Below are positions 34,089 through 43,157 of a stretch of DNA of 64,000 nt, in pieces. The notes below the pieces were generated by a model, which did not search any database, was not told the origin of the DNA, and saw only the letters and a list, made by a program, of their open reading frames with translations. The position numbers were made by a program, and so were the translations under genes. Location: assembly GCA_023421795.1 (NCBI GenBank), contig JAEZSO010000001.1:62001-126000 (forward strand), read 5' to 3'. Source of the DNA: Cyanobacteria bacterium OH_PDB_230 (GTDB taxonomy: Bacteria; Cyanobacteriota; Vampirovibrionia; Gastranaerophilales; Gastranaerophilaceae). The first letter of the stretch is position 1. Each line of letters begins with the position of its first letter.

Positions 34089-36083
34089 TTACCTTTTTTT
34101 CTGGGTGTTTAAATAGTTTATTATGCCTTCAGCAATTGCTTCAGCGGATTTTTGTTGGCGCTCTTCCGTTAAAAGAGCATTTCTTTCATTATCGTTTGAT
34201 ATGAATCCAAGTTCAAGTAAAACAGAAGGGGCTTCTGTGTGATTTATAACATAAAATCTTGACTTAAACAATCCTCGGTCATATCCTCCAACCTTAGATA
34301 TAATGCTTTTATGCAGTATTTTTGCGACTTCAAACCCGGGTTCTGTATAGTAGTGAGTTTCGATTCCGTATACTTCCGGTCTTACGCTTGAATTTATGTG
34401 AATGCTGACGAATATAGACGTATTTTTTACGTTTGAGAATTCTACCCTTTCCTGAAGCGAGACGGTGGCGTCGTTCCATCTTGTCATTTCAACATGAACG
34501 CCTCGGTTTATTAGGATTGCAGCAACTTTTTTTGCAATATCAAGGTTGATGTCCTTTTCGTTAATGCCGGCTCTGAGAGCTCCTGTATCTGAGCCTCCGT
34601 GTCCTGGGTCTAAAACTACAACCTTTCCTGAGAAATTCCCAGGAATATATGTCTGTGGCGCCGGACAAACAGGCGTTTTTTCTTCTATCGGGGTTTTTAT
34701 GCTTAATTTTAATTCAGTCGCGCTTAGATTTTCAAAGGCTTCAACAAAACTTTCTTTTTTTAAGGGAATAGTTATCCTTAAACCTTGATAGGGTAGTCTT
34801 TCAATTTTTGCGTTTGCCATTCTCGTATTTTTTATGCAGTTTTTAAACTTTTCAACGTCAAGCCACACTGCATTGTAGAAAGTCAATTCTATTTTGGAGT
34901 TATCGCGTTTCAAAGATTGCACAACAGGGCTGGAAAAATCCAATGATAGAATTTCTGTATCGTTGTTTATTCTTTTCACAGAAACCCCAGAGATATCGGT
35001 TGTCGAGTTGAACAGCTTTACGCCTGCCATCCTGTCATCATGTGCTATTAGGATATTTTGGAGGTCAAAAGAATATACTGGCCTGTATTGTTCGGGAGTT
35101 GGGGTTTGAACAACTATTCTTGCTTTATTTGCTTCAAATTGCCCTATTTTTACAGATTCAGTTTCGCTTATTTTAAATTCTTTCCCTCTTAAATCTTGGT
35201 CAACTATTGTATTCGGCAAGTCAAAAACGACCCTTGACGGTTCAGATAGGTAAATTAGCTTTTGAACATTTACGACACCTATACCGCTTATAAGAATGTT
35301 GCCTTTTTTTATTTCTACCCTGTTTATGAAATATCTGGATTTTAATCTTTGTTCTTTTAAAGGCGGGTTTTTTCTTACAGGTTCCGGCGCGCTTTGAACA
35401 GTTTTTTGGTTGTTTTTGACGACTTCGGCAGAAAGCTGGGAAGTCGTTTCGTTAAACGCTTTTTCTATCTGGTTAAATAAGTCATTATTGCTTTGAATTT
35501 TATTTATTGTAGGTTCTTTTGTCGGCTGTGTGATGTTTGTTTTTGCCGCTTGAGAAGGCTGTGGTTTTGGGGCTTCTTTTATGGGCGCTACAGTTGTTTT
35601 CTCTATGTAATCATAGGGGCTATCAGTTAGCTCTCTGTATATTTGAGTTAAATATTCCTGAATAGGCGTGGTATTATTTAATTTTATTATGATGTTGTTG
35701 TTATTTTTTAAAACCTTTATATTTTGAAGTTTAAACGTAGGATCACTGGAAACAACTATTCTGACAACAGGCGGGTTAACAGAAAATTGCGCCATTTTTA
35801 TCTGGGACAAAACGCTGTATTTTAACTCATAAGCGCTGTTTGGTTTCGTAAGGATCGCATTTTGTATGTCAAAATAAATTCTGTCAGGGTTCGAGAGTGT
35901 TCCTTTTTCTATAGCAAGAGGTGCTGTGTTGCTCAGCCCTGATGTTCCTATGTATATTATGGAATCCGAATTGTCAAAGTTAATGCTGTTGATCTTAAGG
36001 ACTTCTTGAGCTCTTGAAGTATTTGAACAAATGGTTATAAAAAATAAAAAAGATATTATAAGACATTTAATAATTCTGATCAT
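34089..36083 (-). CDS. N-acetylmuramoyl-L-alanine amidase with AMIN domains (AmiC-like)
   Basis: This is a 664-residue exported cell-wall hydrolase that cuts the bond between muramic acid and the stem peptide, as in daughter-cell separation. A signal peptide (about 1-25) is followed by an AMIN domain (about 30-140), a proline/threonine/glutamine-rich linker, more AMIN-like beta domains (about 245-460), and a zinc Amidase_3 domain (about 485-660). The zinc and catalytic residues are visible: H in L-D-P-G-H-G-G, E in I-N-E-K-D-I-N, H in V-S-I-H-I-N, E in L-L-E-L-G-F. Cyanobacterial AmiC has a similar multi-AMIN layout. The start codon is preceded by an ATT repeat rather than a ribosome site. 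Confidence 0.93.
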   Translation of the reverse strand: MIRIIKCLIISFLFFITICSNTSRAQEVLKINSINFDNSDSIIYIGTSGLSNTAPLAIEKGTLSNPDRIYFDIQNAILTKPNSAYELKYSVLSQIKMAQFSVNPPVVRIVVSSDPTFKLQNIKVLKNNNNIIIKLNNTTPIQEYLTQIYRELTDSPYDYIEKTTVAPIKEAPKPQPSQAAKTNITQPTKEPTINKIQSNNDLFNQIEKAFNETTSQLSAEVVKNNQKTVQSAPEPVRKNPPLKEQRLKSRYFINRVEIKKGNILISGIGVVNVQKLIYLSEPSRVVFDLPNTIVDQDLRGKEFKISETESVKIGQFEANKARIVVQTPTPEQYRPVYSFDLQNILIAHDDRMAGVKLFNSTTDISGVSVKRINNDTEILSLDFSSPVVQSLKRDNSKIELTFYNAVWLDVEKFKNCIKNTRMANAKIERLPYQGLRITIPLKKESFVEAFENLSATELKLSIKTPIEEKTPVCPAPQTYIPGNFSGKVVVLDPGHGGSDTGALRAGINEKDINLDIAKKVAAILINRGVHVEMTRWNDATVSLQERVEFSNVKNTSIFVSIHINSSVRPEVYGIETHYYTEPGFEVAKILHKSIISKVGGYDRGLFKSRFYVINHTEAPSVLLELGFISNDNERNALLTEERQQKSAEAIAEGIINYLNTQKKR

Positions 36084-36098
36084 AATAATAATAATAAT
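36082..36098. repeat. Short AAT trinucleotide run at the amidase start
   Basis: Five to six copies of the trinucleotide abut the amidase start codon, reading (ATT)n-ATG on the minus strand. GGGA lies about 19 bases before the ATG, further than usual for a ribosome site. Confidence 0.6.
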
Positions 36099-36170
36099 CC
36101 CAAAATGATTATTATCAATTACTAAATTGTTCAGTACGGTTTATTTATCTTAAAACTTCATTCACAAATT

Positions 36171-36202
36171 AAAAGGCCTATGCTTAGTTGCATAGGCTTT
36201 AT
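36171..36202 (-). terminator. Intrinsic terminator after the 86-residue unknown gene
   Basis: On the minus strand AAGCCTATGC pairs with GCATAGGCCTT around a six-base loop, followed by T residues. It begins 15 bases after the stop of the unknown gene at 36217-36477. Confidence 0.85.
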
Positions 36203-36216
36203 CATATATCCGTTTT

Positions 36217-36477
36217 TTATCCTTTCATTTGAAATGTTGTCTCAGGCTGGCCGTCTCTCATAACCGCGCCAAGATTGTACATCATGCGGTTATATTTATC
36301 GATTTCTTTAGCAACATCGCCGTTGAATACTTTTTCGTTATCGTCAAAATAGTTTGTTACAGGCGCAAATATATTTACAGCACTTGTAGCTGTTTCTTGA
36401 GCCTGTTTAAGTGTTCTTTCAGGTACTCTTATATTTAAACCAAACGGCCTGTTAAGTATATTGTTGCTATCAGCCAT
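36217..36477 (-). CDS. Small soluble protein of unknown function
   Basis: I do not recognise this 86-residue protein. It has a charged, helix-rich sequence with an N-terminal asparagine-rich start (M-A-D-S-N-N-I-L-N) and no membrane helix or signal peptide. The T-L-K-Q-A-Q-E-T-A-T-S-A segment could form an amphipathic helix. Its own terminator follows and a suitable ribosome site (AAGGAGT) precedes the ATG, so it is a real, probably monocistronic gene. It lies back to back with other lineage-type unknown genes. Confidence 0.65.
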   Translation of the reverse strand: MADSNNILNRPFGLNIRVPERTLKQAQETATSAVNIFAPVTNYFDDNEKVFNGDVAKEIDKYNRMMYNLGAVMRDGQPETTFQMKG

Positions 36478-36854
36478 TTTTACTCCTTAAAACATCAATC
36501 ATATCCGCTTATATTTTATTTATCGAACGCCCCTGAATAAACTTTAATAATTTTCTTTGTTTTGTAAAGAATAGTTTAAAAAAGTTAACAATTGATTTTG
36601 GAAGAAAAATGTAAAAAAACTCGTGTTTAAATATGTATTTTTTAAAATTTTGAAAAACTAATGAAGATTTTTTACAAAAATATTATTAAAAATACCGATT
36701 TTCCAGAGAGAGTCAAATTTCATGTTTAATATTATTCTTTTGTCCAGTTTAAAAAAGTTTTAGTAAATGTAACAAATTGAGTTATAATAGGCAAAAAATA
36801 ATTTTTATACGCATTAAATTTTTGGACATATATATTATTTTACATAGGCGATAC
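36478..36854. other. AT-rich divergent intergenic region with a promoter
   Basis: About 375 bases with no credible gene. A TATAAT at 36783-36788 lies about 70 bases before the start of the 542-residue gene; a weak TTAGTA is the nearest -35. Because transcription would begin near 36795, an in-frame TTG at 36777 cannot be the start. The rest is poly-A/T-rich sequence without strong hairpins. Confidence 0.5.
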
Positions 36855-38483
36855 ATGATAACAAACATTCAAACACCCATAACCAATTATTCAGATAGAA
36901 ACAAATTAGCTAAAAACCAGAGCTTTAAAGGAGCAGAGGTTTTGCTTCAAGGCTTAAGATTCTTAAATAACAGCCCGGCTGTTGGAGCTTGTGCAGTTGA
37001 TTTAGGTTCTATGGTTATCCCAAGAACCGCAGTAGATACCAAAAAACGTGGTATTGATGCCGGTATAGAGACAGGGATAAGAGAAGGTTCAAGTACCGCA
37101 AACCATGCTCTAGTGGGCGTTGTCGGCCTTGGGGCTGCTACTTTGGCTTCTCAGGGAATAAACTCCAAGTATGGCATTGAAGCAAATAAAATATTTGCAA
37201 ACAACGATACCATAGATGTTTTTGGCAGTTTTTGGAAAGGTGCTGATAAGTCAAAAGAATATTATGAATCAATACTTTCAACAATGGAAGGTTTGAGCGG
37301 AAAAGAATGGAAGAAAATTGGTGATGAATCTTTAATAAAAGAAATTGCCGAAAAATTAAGTAATCATGAGCTGCCAAAGACTACTAAAAAGGAAATTGTA
37401 GCTAAAATTATTAAAGCAACAGGTGCTGAAAGTGAATTTAGAATTGCTAAGGCAGTTGAAAACGGTTCAGTAAAAAAAGAAGTTGCCAATTCAGTTGATG
37501 TATTAGTCGAAAATATGGCTTCTTTAGGCAAAGCTTTTGCTTCTAAGAAAGTCGATAAACTTCCTGAATTTTTAAAAGAACTTAAACATGTAAAAACAGC
37601 TTCCGCATTACTTGGACTAGCTACCACATGCTTTATTGGTTGCAGTATTCAGCCTATAAATACATATCTGACCAAAAAACGTACAGGTAAAGAAGGTTTT
37701 GTTGGAGTTGAAGGTAAAGAAGCTGACAAATCACAAGGTTTCAAATTGATGAAACTTGGTGCTGCAGCTGCTATGGGTATTTTCGGATTCAGTCAAATTT
37801 CCAAAAAACCAAGTGAAATACTGAATAAAATCCAGTTCTCAAGCATGTTGCCGAATTTGAATCAGTTTAAAATGATTTATACAATGACAATTATGAGCAG
37901 ATTCTTATCTGCAAGAGATAAAAATGAACTTAGAGAAAGTACAATCAAGGATTCATTAGGATTCGCTAACTGGCTGATTTTAGGCGGTATGGTTTCTAAG
38001 CTTGTTGCCAGAGGAATAGGCGGCAAAGAGTTAATTAACAACCCAATTGCAAAAGAAGGTGCTCAAGAAGCCAAAAAAGGCCTTAAATATGCTTGGAACT
38101 GGATTACGAAAGTTTCAGTTAAAAGCTATGATCAAGTTCTTTTAAAAGGAATTGAAAATGCCGATGACATAGTTAAAAACGGTAAGCTATTAGGGTTTAA
38201 AGATTTATGGAAACTTGCGGATAAAGCTTCTAAAGCTAAAGTGGGTAAACTTGCAATTGCTCAGATAGCAGGTTACTTATATTCTGGCGTTGTTCTTGGT
38301 TTCGGTATCGCAAAATTAAATATTTTTATTACAGGAAAAGTTCAGAAAGCCCAAAAAGCTAAACAGCAAGCGACTTCTCCTCAGACAGCTAATACTGCGC
38401 CTGTGGATGCTAAAGTTAAGTTTTTCGCTTTGGACAGCAATAAAATAAGCAAAAGCTTCAGCAAAATGGAAGAAAATGTGTAA
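36855..38483 (+). CDS. Large membrane-associated protein with N-terminal S-F-K-G motif, unknown
   Basis: This 542-residue protein matches no family I know. It opens with a polar leader ending in N-Q-S-F-K-G at about residues 22-27, then has several hydrophobic glycine/alanine-rich stretches: A-L-V-G-V-V-G-L-G near 88, A-S-A-L-L-G-L-A-T near 250, L-G-A-A-A-A-M-G-I near 300 and a helix near 490. Between them are lysine-rich helical segments. The start is the ATG at 36855, after AGGCG and downstream of the promoter. It is probably an inner-membrane protein of the lineage. The small gene at 38577 follows on the same strand and may be functionally linked. Confidence 0.65.
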   Translation: MITNIQTPITNYSDRNKLAKNQSFKGAEVLLQGLRFLNNSPAVGACAVDLGSMVIPRTAVDTKKRGIDAGIETGIREGSSTANHALVGVVGLGAATLASQGINSKYGIEANKIFANNDTIDVFGSFWKGADKSKEYYESILSTMEGLSGKEWKKIGDESLIKEIAEKLSNHELPKTTKKEIVAKIIKATGAESEFRIAKAVENGSVKKEVANSVDVLVENMASLGKAFASKKVDKLPEFLKELKHVKTASALLGLATTCFIGCSIQPINTYLTKKRTGKEGFVGVEGKEADKSQGFKLMKLGAAAAMGIFGFSQISKKPSEILNKIQFSSMLPNLNQFKMIYTMTIMSRFLSARDKNELRESTIKDSLGFANWLILGGMVSKLVARGIGGKELINNPIAKEGAQEAKKGLKYAWNWITKVSVKSYDQVLLKGIENADDIVKNGKLLGFKDLWKLADKASKAKVGKLAIAQIAGYLYSGVVLGFGIAKLNIFITGKVQKAQKAKQQATSPQTANTAPVDAKVKFFALDSNKISKSFSKMEENV

Positions 38484-38576
38484 TTGTAACGAATAATTTA
38501 CACGATTGAAACATGATAGCAAAAAATAATATATTAACATTTAATATAGGTAGAAAACGATAAAGGAGTTGTTGTA

Positions 38577-38849
38577 ATGTTAACTAGTAAAATTAGCTTC
38601 CCAAAAATCAATCTCAAAGCAGCAAAAGCAACTGCAGAAAATACATTTAAAAAAGGTGTAGCGTTTGCTAAAGAAGCGCCTACAAAATTTGTTGGCATCG
38701 CGCAAGACACTGTTCAATTTGTTAAAAAGAATCCTAAACAAGCAGGAGTATATGCTCTAGCAGGAGTTGGAGTTTTAGCTATATTAAACGGAGTAAAAAA
38801 CGCAGCTAAAAATACAATAGAAAAAATTCAAGCTAAAAAATACGAATAA
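38577..38849 (+). CDS. Small lysine-rich single-helix membrane protein, unknown
   Basis: This 90-residue protein has an excellent AAGGAG ribosome site 7 bases before its ATG. It is rich in lysine and alanine, with amphipathic helical segments, one hydrophobic helix at about 60-76 (A-G-V-Y-A-L-A-G-V-G-V-L-A-I-L) and a basic tail. The N-terminal T-S-K-I-S-F-P-K is faintly like the S-F-K-G leaders of neighbouring unknown proteins. It follows the 542-residue gene by 93 bases and ends in a strong terminator. The function is unknown; phasin-like or membrane-curving behaviour would be guesswork. Confidence 0.7.
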   Translation: MLTSKISFPKINLKAAKATAENTFKKGVAFAKEAPTKFVGIAQDTVQFVKKNPKQAGVYALAGVGVLAILNGVKNAAKNTIEKIQAKKYE

Positions 38850-38870
38850 ATATTCATAAAAACTTAACAA

Positions 38871-38895
38871 GGGCGCTTATAAAGTGCCCTTTTAA
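38871..38895 (+). terminator. Intrinsic terminator after the 90-residue gene
   Basis: GGGCGCTT pairs with AAGTGCCC around ATA (eight pairs, one G-T), followed by TTTT. Confidence 0.85.
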
Positions 38896-38954
38896 CGTAT
38901 AATCTGTTATAATTAATTACGTAACCTATCCATTATCTTGGGAGAGAGTCATAA

Positions 38955-39593
38955 ATGCTTAGCAAGGAAGAAATAATAAAATTATTAAATGACGAGAACA
39001 ATTTTGTTGATAGTTTTATTCTTGATGCTTTTATAAAAAACTGGAAAATTGAAGCCATTTATGAAGACGAAAACGGTGTGGAGTTCTATGATGAAGCGGC
39101 ATTTGAAAAAATAAAGGCGGCGTTAGTCAATAAGACTGAAGAAAAAGAAACTGAAAATGATTCTGATATAAGCATAATCGAGCACGAAGAAATACAGCCA
39201 GAGACTATTGAAACTATAGAGCCGGAAGGAATTGAAATGTCAGAGACGCCTATAGAACCTCCTTCCCAGATTATTGAATCTCAATCAAAATCTGATGTTC
39301 AAGAGATGAAAAATTTTACTTTGGATATCACAAACCAGACTTTAAACCTCCTCGCAAAATCCATTGCAGATAAAATTACCGGGGATATTTCAGGATACCT
39401 CAAAAAAAATGATTGGCTTGAAGAAGCTTTTAACGCCGGTGCTTTTAAAAAAGACAACGAACTGCTTGCAGCAAAGCTTAATGAACTTTTGAACGACAAT
39501 AAGATATTGATCAAAAGAATCCAAGAATTGGAAGATGAAAATGACTCTTACATGAATGTGTTCGCAAATATTTACGTTAAAAAATCGAAATGA
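38955..39593 (+). CDS. Acidic protein with C-terminal coiled coil, unknown
   Basis: This 212-residue protein has a small N-terminal domain (about 1-55, possibly helix-turn-helix-like: K-E-E-I-I-K-L-L-N-D then W-K-I-E-A-I-Y-E-D-E-N-G-V-E), a very acidic, proline-containing linker (about 56-110), and a helical region ending in a coiled coil (about 170-205, L-L-N-D-N-K-I-L-I-K-R-I-Q-E-L-E-D-E-N). The layout recalls bacterial adaptor or DNA-associated proteins that pair a winged helix with a coiled coil, but I do not recognise a family. It overlaps the cca gene by 4 bases (ATGA), so the two are translationally coupled. TATAAT elements at 38898 and 38908 lie upstream. Confidence 0.6.
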   Translation: MLSKEEIIKLLNDENNFVDSFILDAFIKNWKIEAIYEDENGVEFYDEAAFEKIKAALVNKTEEKETENDSDISIIEHEEIQPETIETIEPEGIEMSETPIEPPSQIIESQSKSDVQEMKNFTLDITNQTLNLLAKSIADKITGDISGYLKKNDWLEEAFNAGAFKKDNELLAAKLNELLNDNKILIKRIQELEDENDSYMNVFANIYVKKSK

Positions 39594-40828
39594 CAGAAAA
39601 GTTTTTGACTGACGAATATGAATCCGGACTGTCTTCTGAAATAAAAGAAGCTTTGGATTTGTGTTCAAAAGTAGCTGATTTAAATAAATTTAAAATTTAT
39701 CTTATTGGAGGAATCGTCCGCGATTTGATATTGAAAAATCAAATTTTTGATGTGGACATAATAGTTGAAGGTAACGCGATAGATTTTGCCAGGTTATTGG
39801 AAAAAAACTATGCCTGCAGTATTTTGCAAATTCAGAAAGACCTGAAAACAGCAAAGGTAGAGTTTGAAAATCAAATAGTGATAGATTTTGCATCGACAAG
39901 ATGTGAAAGTTACCCTAAAGCGGGATTTTTACCTATCCTGACAGCTCACTCATGTTCGCTTGAAGAGGATGTCAAAAGGCGTGATTTTACAATTAATGCA
40001 ATGGCTATCGCCCTTAATTCAGAAAAGAAATTCATGCTTGTGGATTATCTGGATGGTTTTTCCGATATAAAACAGAAAAAATTAAGAATACTGCATAACG
40101 ACAGTTTCGTTGAAGATCCTTCAAGAATAGTGAGAGGCCTTAAATTTGCTATAAGATTCGGTTTTGACCTGGAGGAAAACACAAAGAGGTTACAGTACGG
40201 GTATCTTAACTCTCCAATAAATGAATCGATGCCTCTTGAAAGGGTAAAAGGCGAACTCAAACAGCTTTTTAGTTTGAACTCTTATATAGCATTTGATTCT
40301 TTTATTTCTCAAAAAATATACAGATTGTTTTTGCAAGAAAAGCCATGTTCACTTGAAGGCAGTTATTTGTCAGAAGTCATAAAAGAATTCTCTATCAATT
40401 ATCATGATATCTGGTTGTTCTATCTGGGGATTGTATTGATAGGGCAGGATAAAAAACTTTTAGACAGACTTAACCTGTCGGGAAGAGAGCAGAGAGCAAT
40501 CTTGGATGCAAGTGAACTTGTCAAAAAACCGCTCAAAGAATTTTCTAATAACTTCGAGATATACGAGTTTTTCCACAAAAAATCGGATTTGGCCGCAATA
40601 TTGTACTACGCGGTTACAAAGGATGATTATGTAAAATTTTATTTAAAACAATTAAAAGGCATAAAACTTTTGATCTCCGGCGAAGACCTTATTCAGTTGG
40701 GTCTTACTCCGTCTAAAAGCTTTAGTGAAATCTTTAAACAGGTTTTGGCAAAAAAAATAAATGTTGGTTTGGACTCAAAACAAGATGAATTGGATTATGT
40801 AAAATTAATCTTGGAGAGTTTTGATTGA
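39590..40828 (+). CDS. cca: CCA-adding tRNA nucleotidyltransferase / poly(A) polymerase family
   Basis: This 412-residue class II nucleotidyltransferase adds or repairs the CCA end of tRNAs. The head domain has G-G-I-V-R-D near residue 42 and metal-binding D-V-D-I-I, then R-R-D-F-T-I-N-A-M-A and the neck R-I-V-R-G-L-K-F-A-I-R-F. The C-terminal part is helical. Some bacteria split CCA addition between two such enzymes or use one as poly(A) polymerase, and sequence alone does not settle this. It starts in an ATGA overlap with the upstream unknown gene and its end overlaps ilvN on the other strand by 24 bases. Confidence 0.9.
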   Translation: MTEKFLTDEYESGLSSEIKEALDLCSKVADLNKFKIYLIGGIVRDLILKNQIFDVDIIVEGNAIDFARLLEKNYACSILQIQKDLKTAKVEFENQIVIDFASTRCESYPKAGFLPILTAHSCSLEEDVKRRDFTINAMAIALNSEKKFMLVDYLDGFSDIKQKKLRILHNDSFVEDPSRIVRGLKFAIRFGFDLEENTKRLQYGYLNSPINESMPLERVKGELKQLFSLNSYIAFDSFISQKIYRLFLQEKPCSLEGSYLSEVIKEFSINYHDIWLFYLGIVLIGQDKKLLDRLNLSGREQRAILDASELVKKPLKEFSNNFEIYEFFHKKSDLAAILYYAVTKDDYVKFYLKQLKGIKLLISGEDLIQLGLTPSKSFSEIFKQVLAKKINVGLDSKQDELDYVKLILESFD

Positions 40829-41311
40829 TTGAAAGCTGTTTTCTCTCGAAATAGCTATTTTCCCTGATTTAACCAGTTCTTTGATGCCTATAGGTCTTAA
40901 TAGTTCGATAAGAGATCTTATCTGTCTTTCGTCTCCTAATGCTTGCAACGTATAAGTCTTAGGTGAAACGTCAATTATTTTTGCGCCAAAAATCTCTGCG
41001 ATTCTAAGTATTTCCGACCTGTCTTCATCTCTTGCGCAGACTTTGCATAGTATTATTTCTCTTTCGATAGAATCTTCCGTTGTGAGGTCAACAACTTTGA
41101 TTACCGGTATAAGCCTGTTTAATTGTTTCGTAATTTGTTCAATAACTTTGTCGTCACCGGTTGTTACAATCGTAGCTCTTGAAAATTCAGAATCTAAAAT
41201 CGGAGCGACTGTTAAACTTTCAATGTTGTAGCCTCTTCCACTGAATAAGTCGCTTATTCTCGAAAGTACACCTGCTTCGTTTTTTACTAATATTGAGATT
41301 GTATGATTCAT
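40805..41311 (-). CDS. ilvN: Acetolactate synthase small (regulatory) subunit
   Basis: This 168-residue subunit binds valine and tunes the catalytic IlvB subunit. An ACT domain fills residues 1-75, with N-E-x-G-V-L-S-R-I and F-S-G-R-G-Y-N-I-E-S-L-T-V; the C-terminal ALS_ss domain follows. Length fits the short bacterial form (IlvH type). It lies 16 bases downstream of ilvB in the same operon. The last 24 bases are shared with cca in a tail-to-tail overlap. Confidence 0.95.
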   Translation of the reverse strand: MNHTISILVKNEAGVLSRISDLFSGRGYNIESLTVAPILDSEFSRATIVTTGDDKVIEQITKQLNRLIPVIKVVDLTTEDSIEREIILCKVCARDEDRSEILRIAEIFGAKIIDVSPKTYTLQALGDERQIRSLIELLRPIGIKELVKSGKIAISRENSFQSIKTLQD

Positions 41312-41327
41312 TAGAGTTCCCTTTTAA

Positions 41328-43061
41328 CTAATTTATTGGACAGTCGTTTGAAAGTAATACTTTATGCAGAGGGTTACCTGCAAGTACCCAAGGATAAACC
41401 ATTTCAAACGGTTCAACGATAAAGTCTATAAATACAGGTTTTTTTGCTTCAATAGCTTTCTTGAGCGTAGGTTCGATGTCTTCTTCTTTTTCGACTCTAA
41501 AGCCTAGCGCACCATATGCTTCAGCCACTTTTACAAAATCTGGGCCGGAGATTTGCGTCTGAGAGTAATGTTTGTCAAATAGTTTTTCTTGCCACTGCCT
41601 TACCATCCCAAGATAACCGTTGTTTATAATCGCAACGATAACCGGAATGCCGTATTCAACACAAGTAGCTAGTTCTTGGATATTCATCTGAATGCTGCCA
41701 TCGCCCGCTATATTTATTACAACTCTGTCTTTATGAGCAATATTTGCGCCTATAGCAGAAGGGAAGCCGAACCCCATAGTTCCTAAGCCGCCTGAAGATA
41801 CAAATCTTCTGGGTTTGTTGAATTTGTATAACTGAGCTGTCCACATTTGATGTTGGCCTACTTCTGTCGCGATTATAGGGTCCATATCTTTGGTACAGTC
41901 ATAAATTTTTTGTATTACTGTAAGAGGATTCAGTTTATCTGATTCAACAGCAGGAAGAGCTCTTTTTTGTTTCCATTCCTGTATTTGATTATACCAAGCA
42001 CTCTTTTCTTCAGGATTTACGTCGTATTTGTTTTCATCAAGCTCTTGAATCATTGCCGAGATAACGTTTTTGGCATCCCCTACAATAGGTATGTCAACAC
42101 TTACAGTTTTTGAAATAGAGCAAGGGTCAATGTCTATATGGATAACTTGAGCATCTTTCGCAAATCTTTTCAGGCACCCTGTGATTCTGTCATTGAATCT
42201 TGTTCCTACGGCAAGTAAAACATCGCAGTGGCTTACCGCGTAATTTGCCCAGTAGTTTCCGTGCATTCCTAGCATTCCTAACGACATCGCCCCATCGGCA
42301 GGATATGTCCCCATTCCCATAAGGGTGTTTGCGGTAGGTATATTAAGTTTATCCGCCAATTCAGTTATTTCTCTATGTGCATCTGAAGCAACAACTCCGC
42401 CGCCTGAAATAATAACCGGTCTTTCTGCGTTACAAAGCAGTTGAAGTGCTTTTGAAACTTGTCTGGGGTGTCCTTGATAAGTCGGGTTGTATCCGGGTAA
42501 TTTCACTGAATCTACCGGCTCGAATGTTGTTTTTGCGCTCAAAATATCTTTCGGTAAATCAACTACAACTGGTCCTGGTTTTCCTGTTGTCGCGATGTGA
42601 AAAGCTTCTTTAATTATTCTTGGGAGTTCCTTGACGTCGTTTACAAGATAGTTATGCTTACAGCAAGAACGGGTTATTCCTACTATGTCTGCTTCCTGAA
42701 AAGCATCGTTGCCTATTTGTTTTAATCCGACTTGGCCAGTAAAGACAACTATAGGGTATCCATCGTAATATGCGTTTGCAATGCCTGTTATAGCGTTACA
42801 CGCTCCCGGGCCCGATGTTACAAGTGCAACACCCGGTTTTCCGCTCACTCTTGAATATCCTTCCGCTGCGTGGATAGCTGCTTGTTCGTGTCTTACTAGG
42901 TAGTGCTTGATCTCTTTACAGTGATAGAGAGCTTCATAAATAGTTAGAATAACTCCCCCCGGGTATCCGAATATTTCTTCAACACCTTCGTTTTTAAGGC
43001 ACTCCAAAAATATTTCTGCTCCTGTAAGCATCTTAGTCGATTCATGAGTTTTCTGTGACAT
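41328..43061 (-). CDS. ilvB: Acetolactate synthase large (catalytic) subunit
   Basis: IlvB makes acetolactate or acetohydroxybutyrate from pyruvate, the first committed step to valine, leucine and isoleucine. The 577-residue product has the N-terminal TPP domain with the catalytic glutamate region (I-F-G-Y-P-G-G and R-H-E-Q-A-A), a central FAD/transhydrogenase-like domain, and the C-terminal TPP-binding G-D-G-S-I-Q-M-N-I-Q-E motif. The ATG at 43061 is chosen because CGGAG lies 6 bases upstream and the chain then starts M-S-Q-K-T; a longer frame reaches 43115. It lies downstream of metK on the same strand and just before ilvN. Confidence 0.96.
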   Translation of the reverse strand: MSQKTHESTKMLTGAEIFLECLKNEGVEEIFGYPGGVILTIYEALYHCKEIKHYLVRHEQAAIHAAEGYSRVSGKPGVALVTSGPGACNAITGIANAYYDGYPIVVFTGQVGLKQIGNDAFQEADIVGITRSCCKHNYLVNDVKELPRIIKEAFHIATTGKPGPVVVDLPKDILSAKTTFEPVDSVKLPGYNPTYQGHPRQVSKALQLLCNAERPVIISGGGVVASDAHREITELADKLNIPTANTLMGMGTYPADGAMSLGMLGMHGNYWANYAVSHCDVLLAVGTRFNDRITGCLKRFAKDAQVIHIDIDPCSISKTVSVDIPIVGDAKNVISAMIQELDENKYDVNPEEKSAWYNQIQEWKQKRALPAVESDKLNPLTVIQKIYDCTKDMDPIIATEVGQHQMWTAQLYKFNKPRRFVSSGGLGTMGFGFPSAIGANIAHKDRVVINIAGDGSIQMNIQELATCVEYGIPVIVAIINNGYLGMVRQWQEKLFDKHYSQTQISGPDFVKVAEAYGALGFRVEKEEDIEPTLKKAIEAKKPVFIDFIVEPFEMVYPWVLAGNPLHKVLLSNDCPIN

Positions 43062-43099
43062 CTTCGCTCCGTAAAATTTCTTAAACCTAGTGTTTTTAT

Positions 43100-43132
43100 A
43101 ACAGAGTGAAAGCATTTAACTTTCACTCTGTT
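43100..43132 (-). repeat. Perfect 13-bp inverted repeat between metK and ilvB
   Basis: AACAGAGTGAAAG pairs perfectly with CTTTCACTCTGTT around a 7-base loop. On the minus strand it is followed by A-rich sequence, not T residues, so it is more likely an mRNA-end or processing hairpin than a strong intrinsic terminator. Confidence 0.65.
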
Positions 43133-43157
43133 TAATAGTTTAAATTATAAACATAAA

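Noticed and set aside
36777..36854. Upstream TTG start for the 542-residue protein
   Set aside because: It lies before the predicted transcription start, overlaps the -10 element and lacks a ribosome site; the ATG at 36855 has AGGCG upstream.
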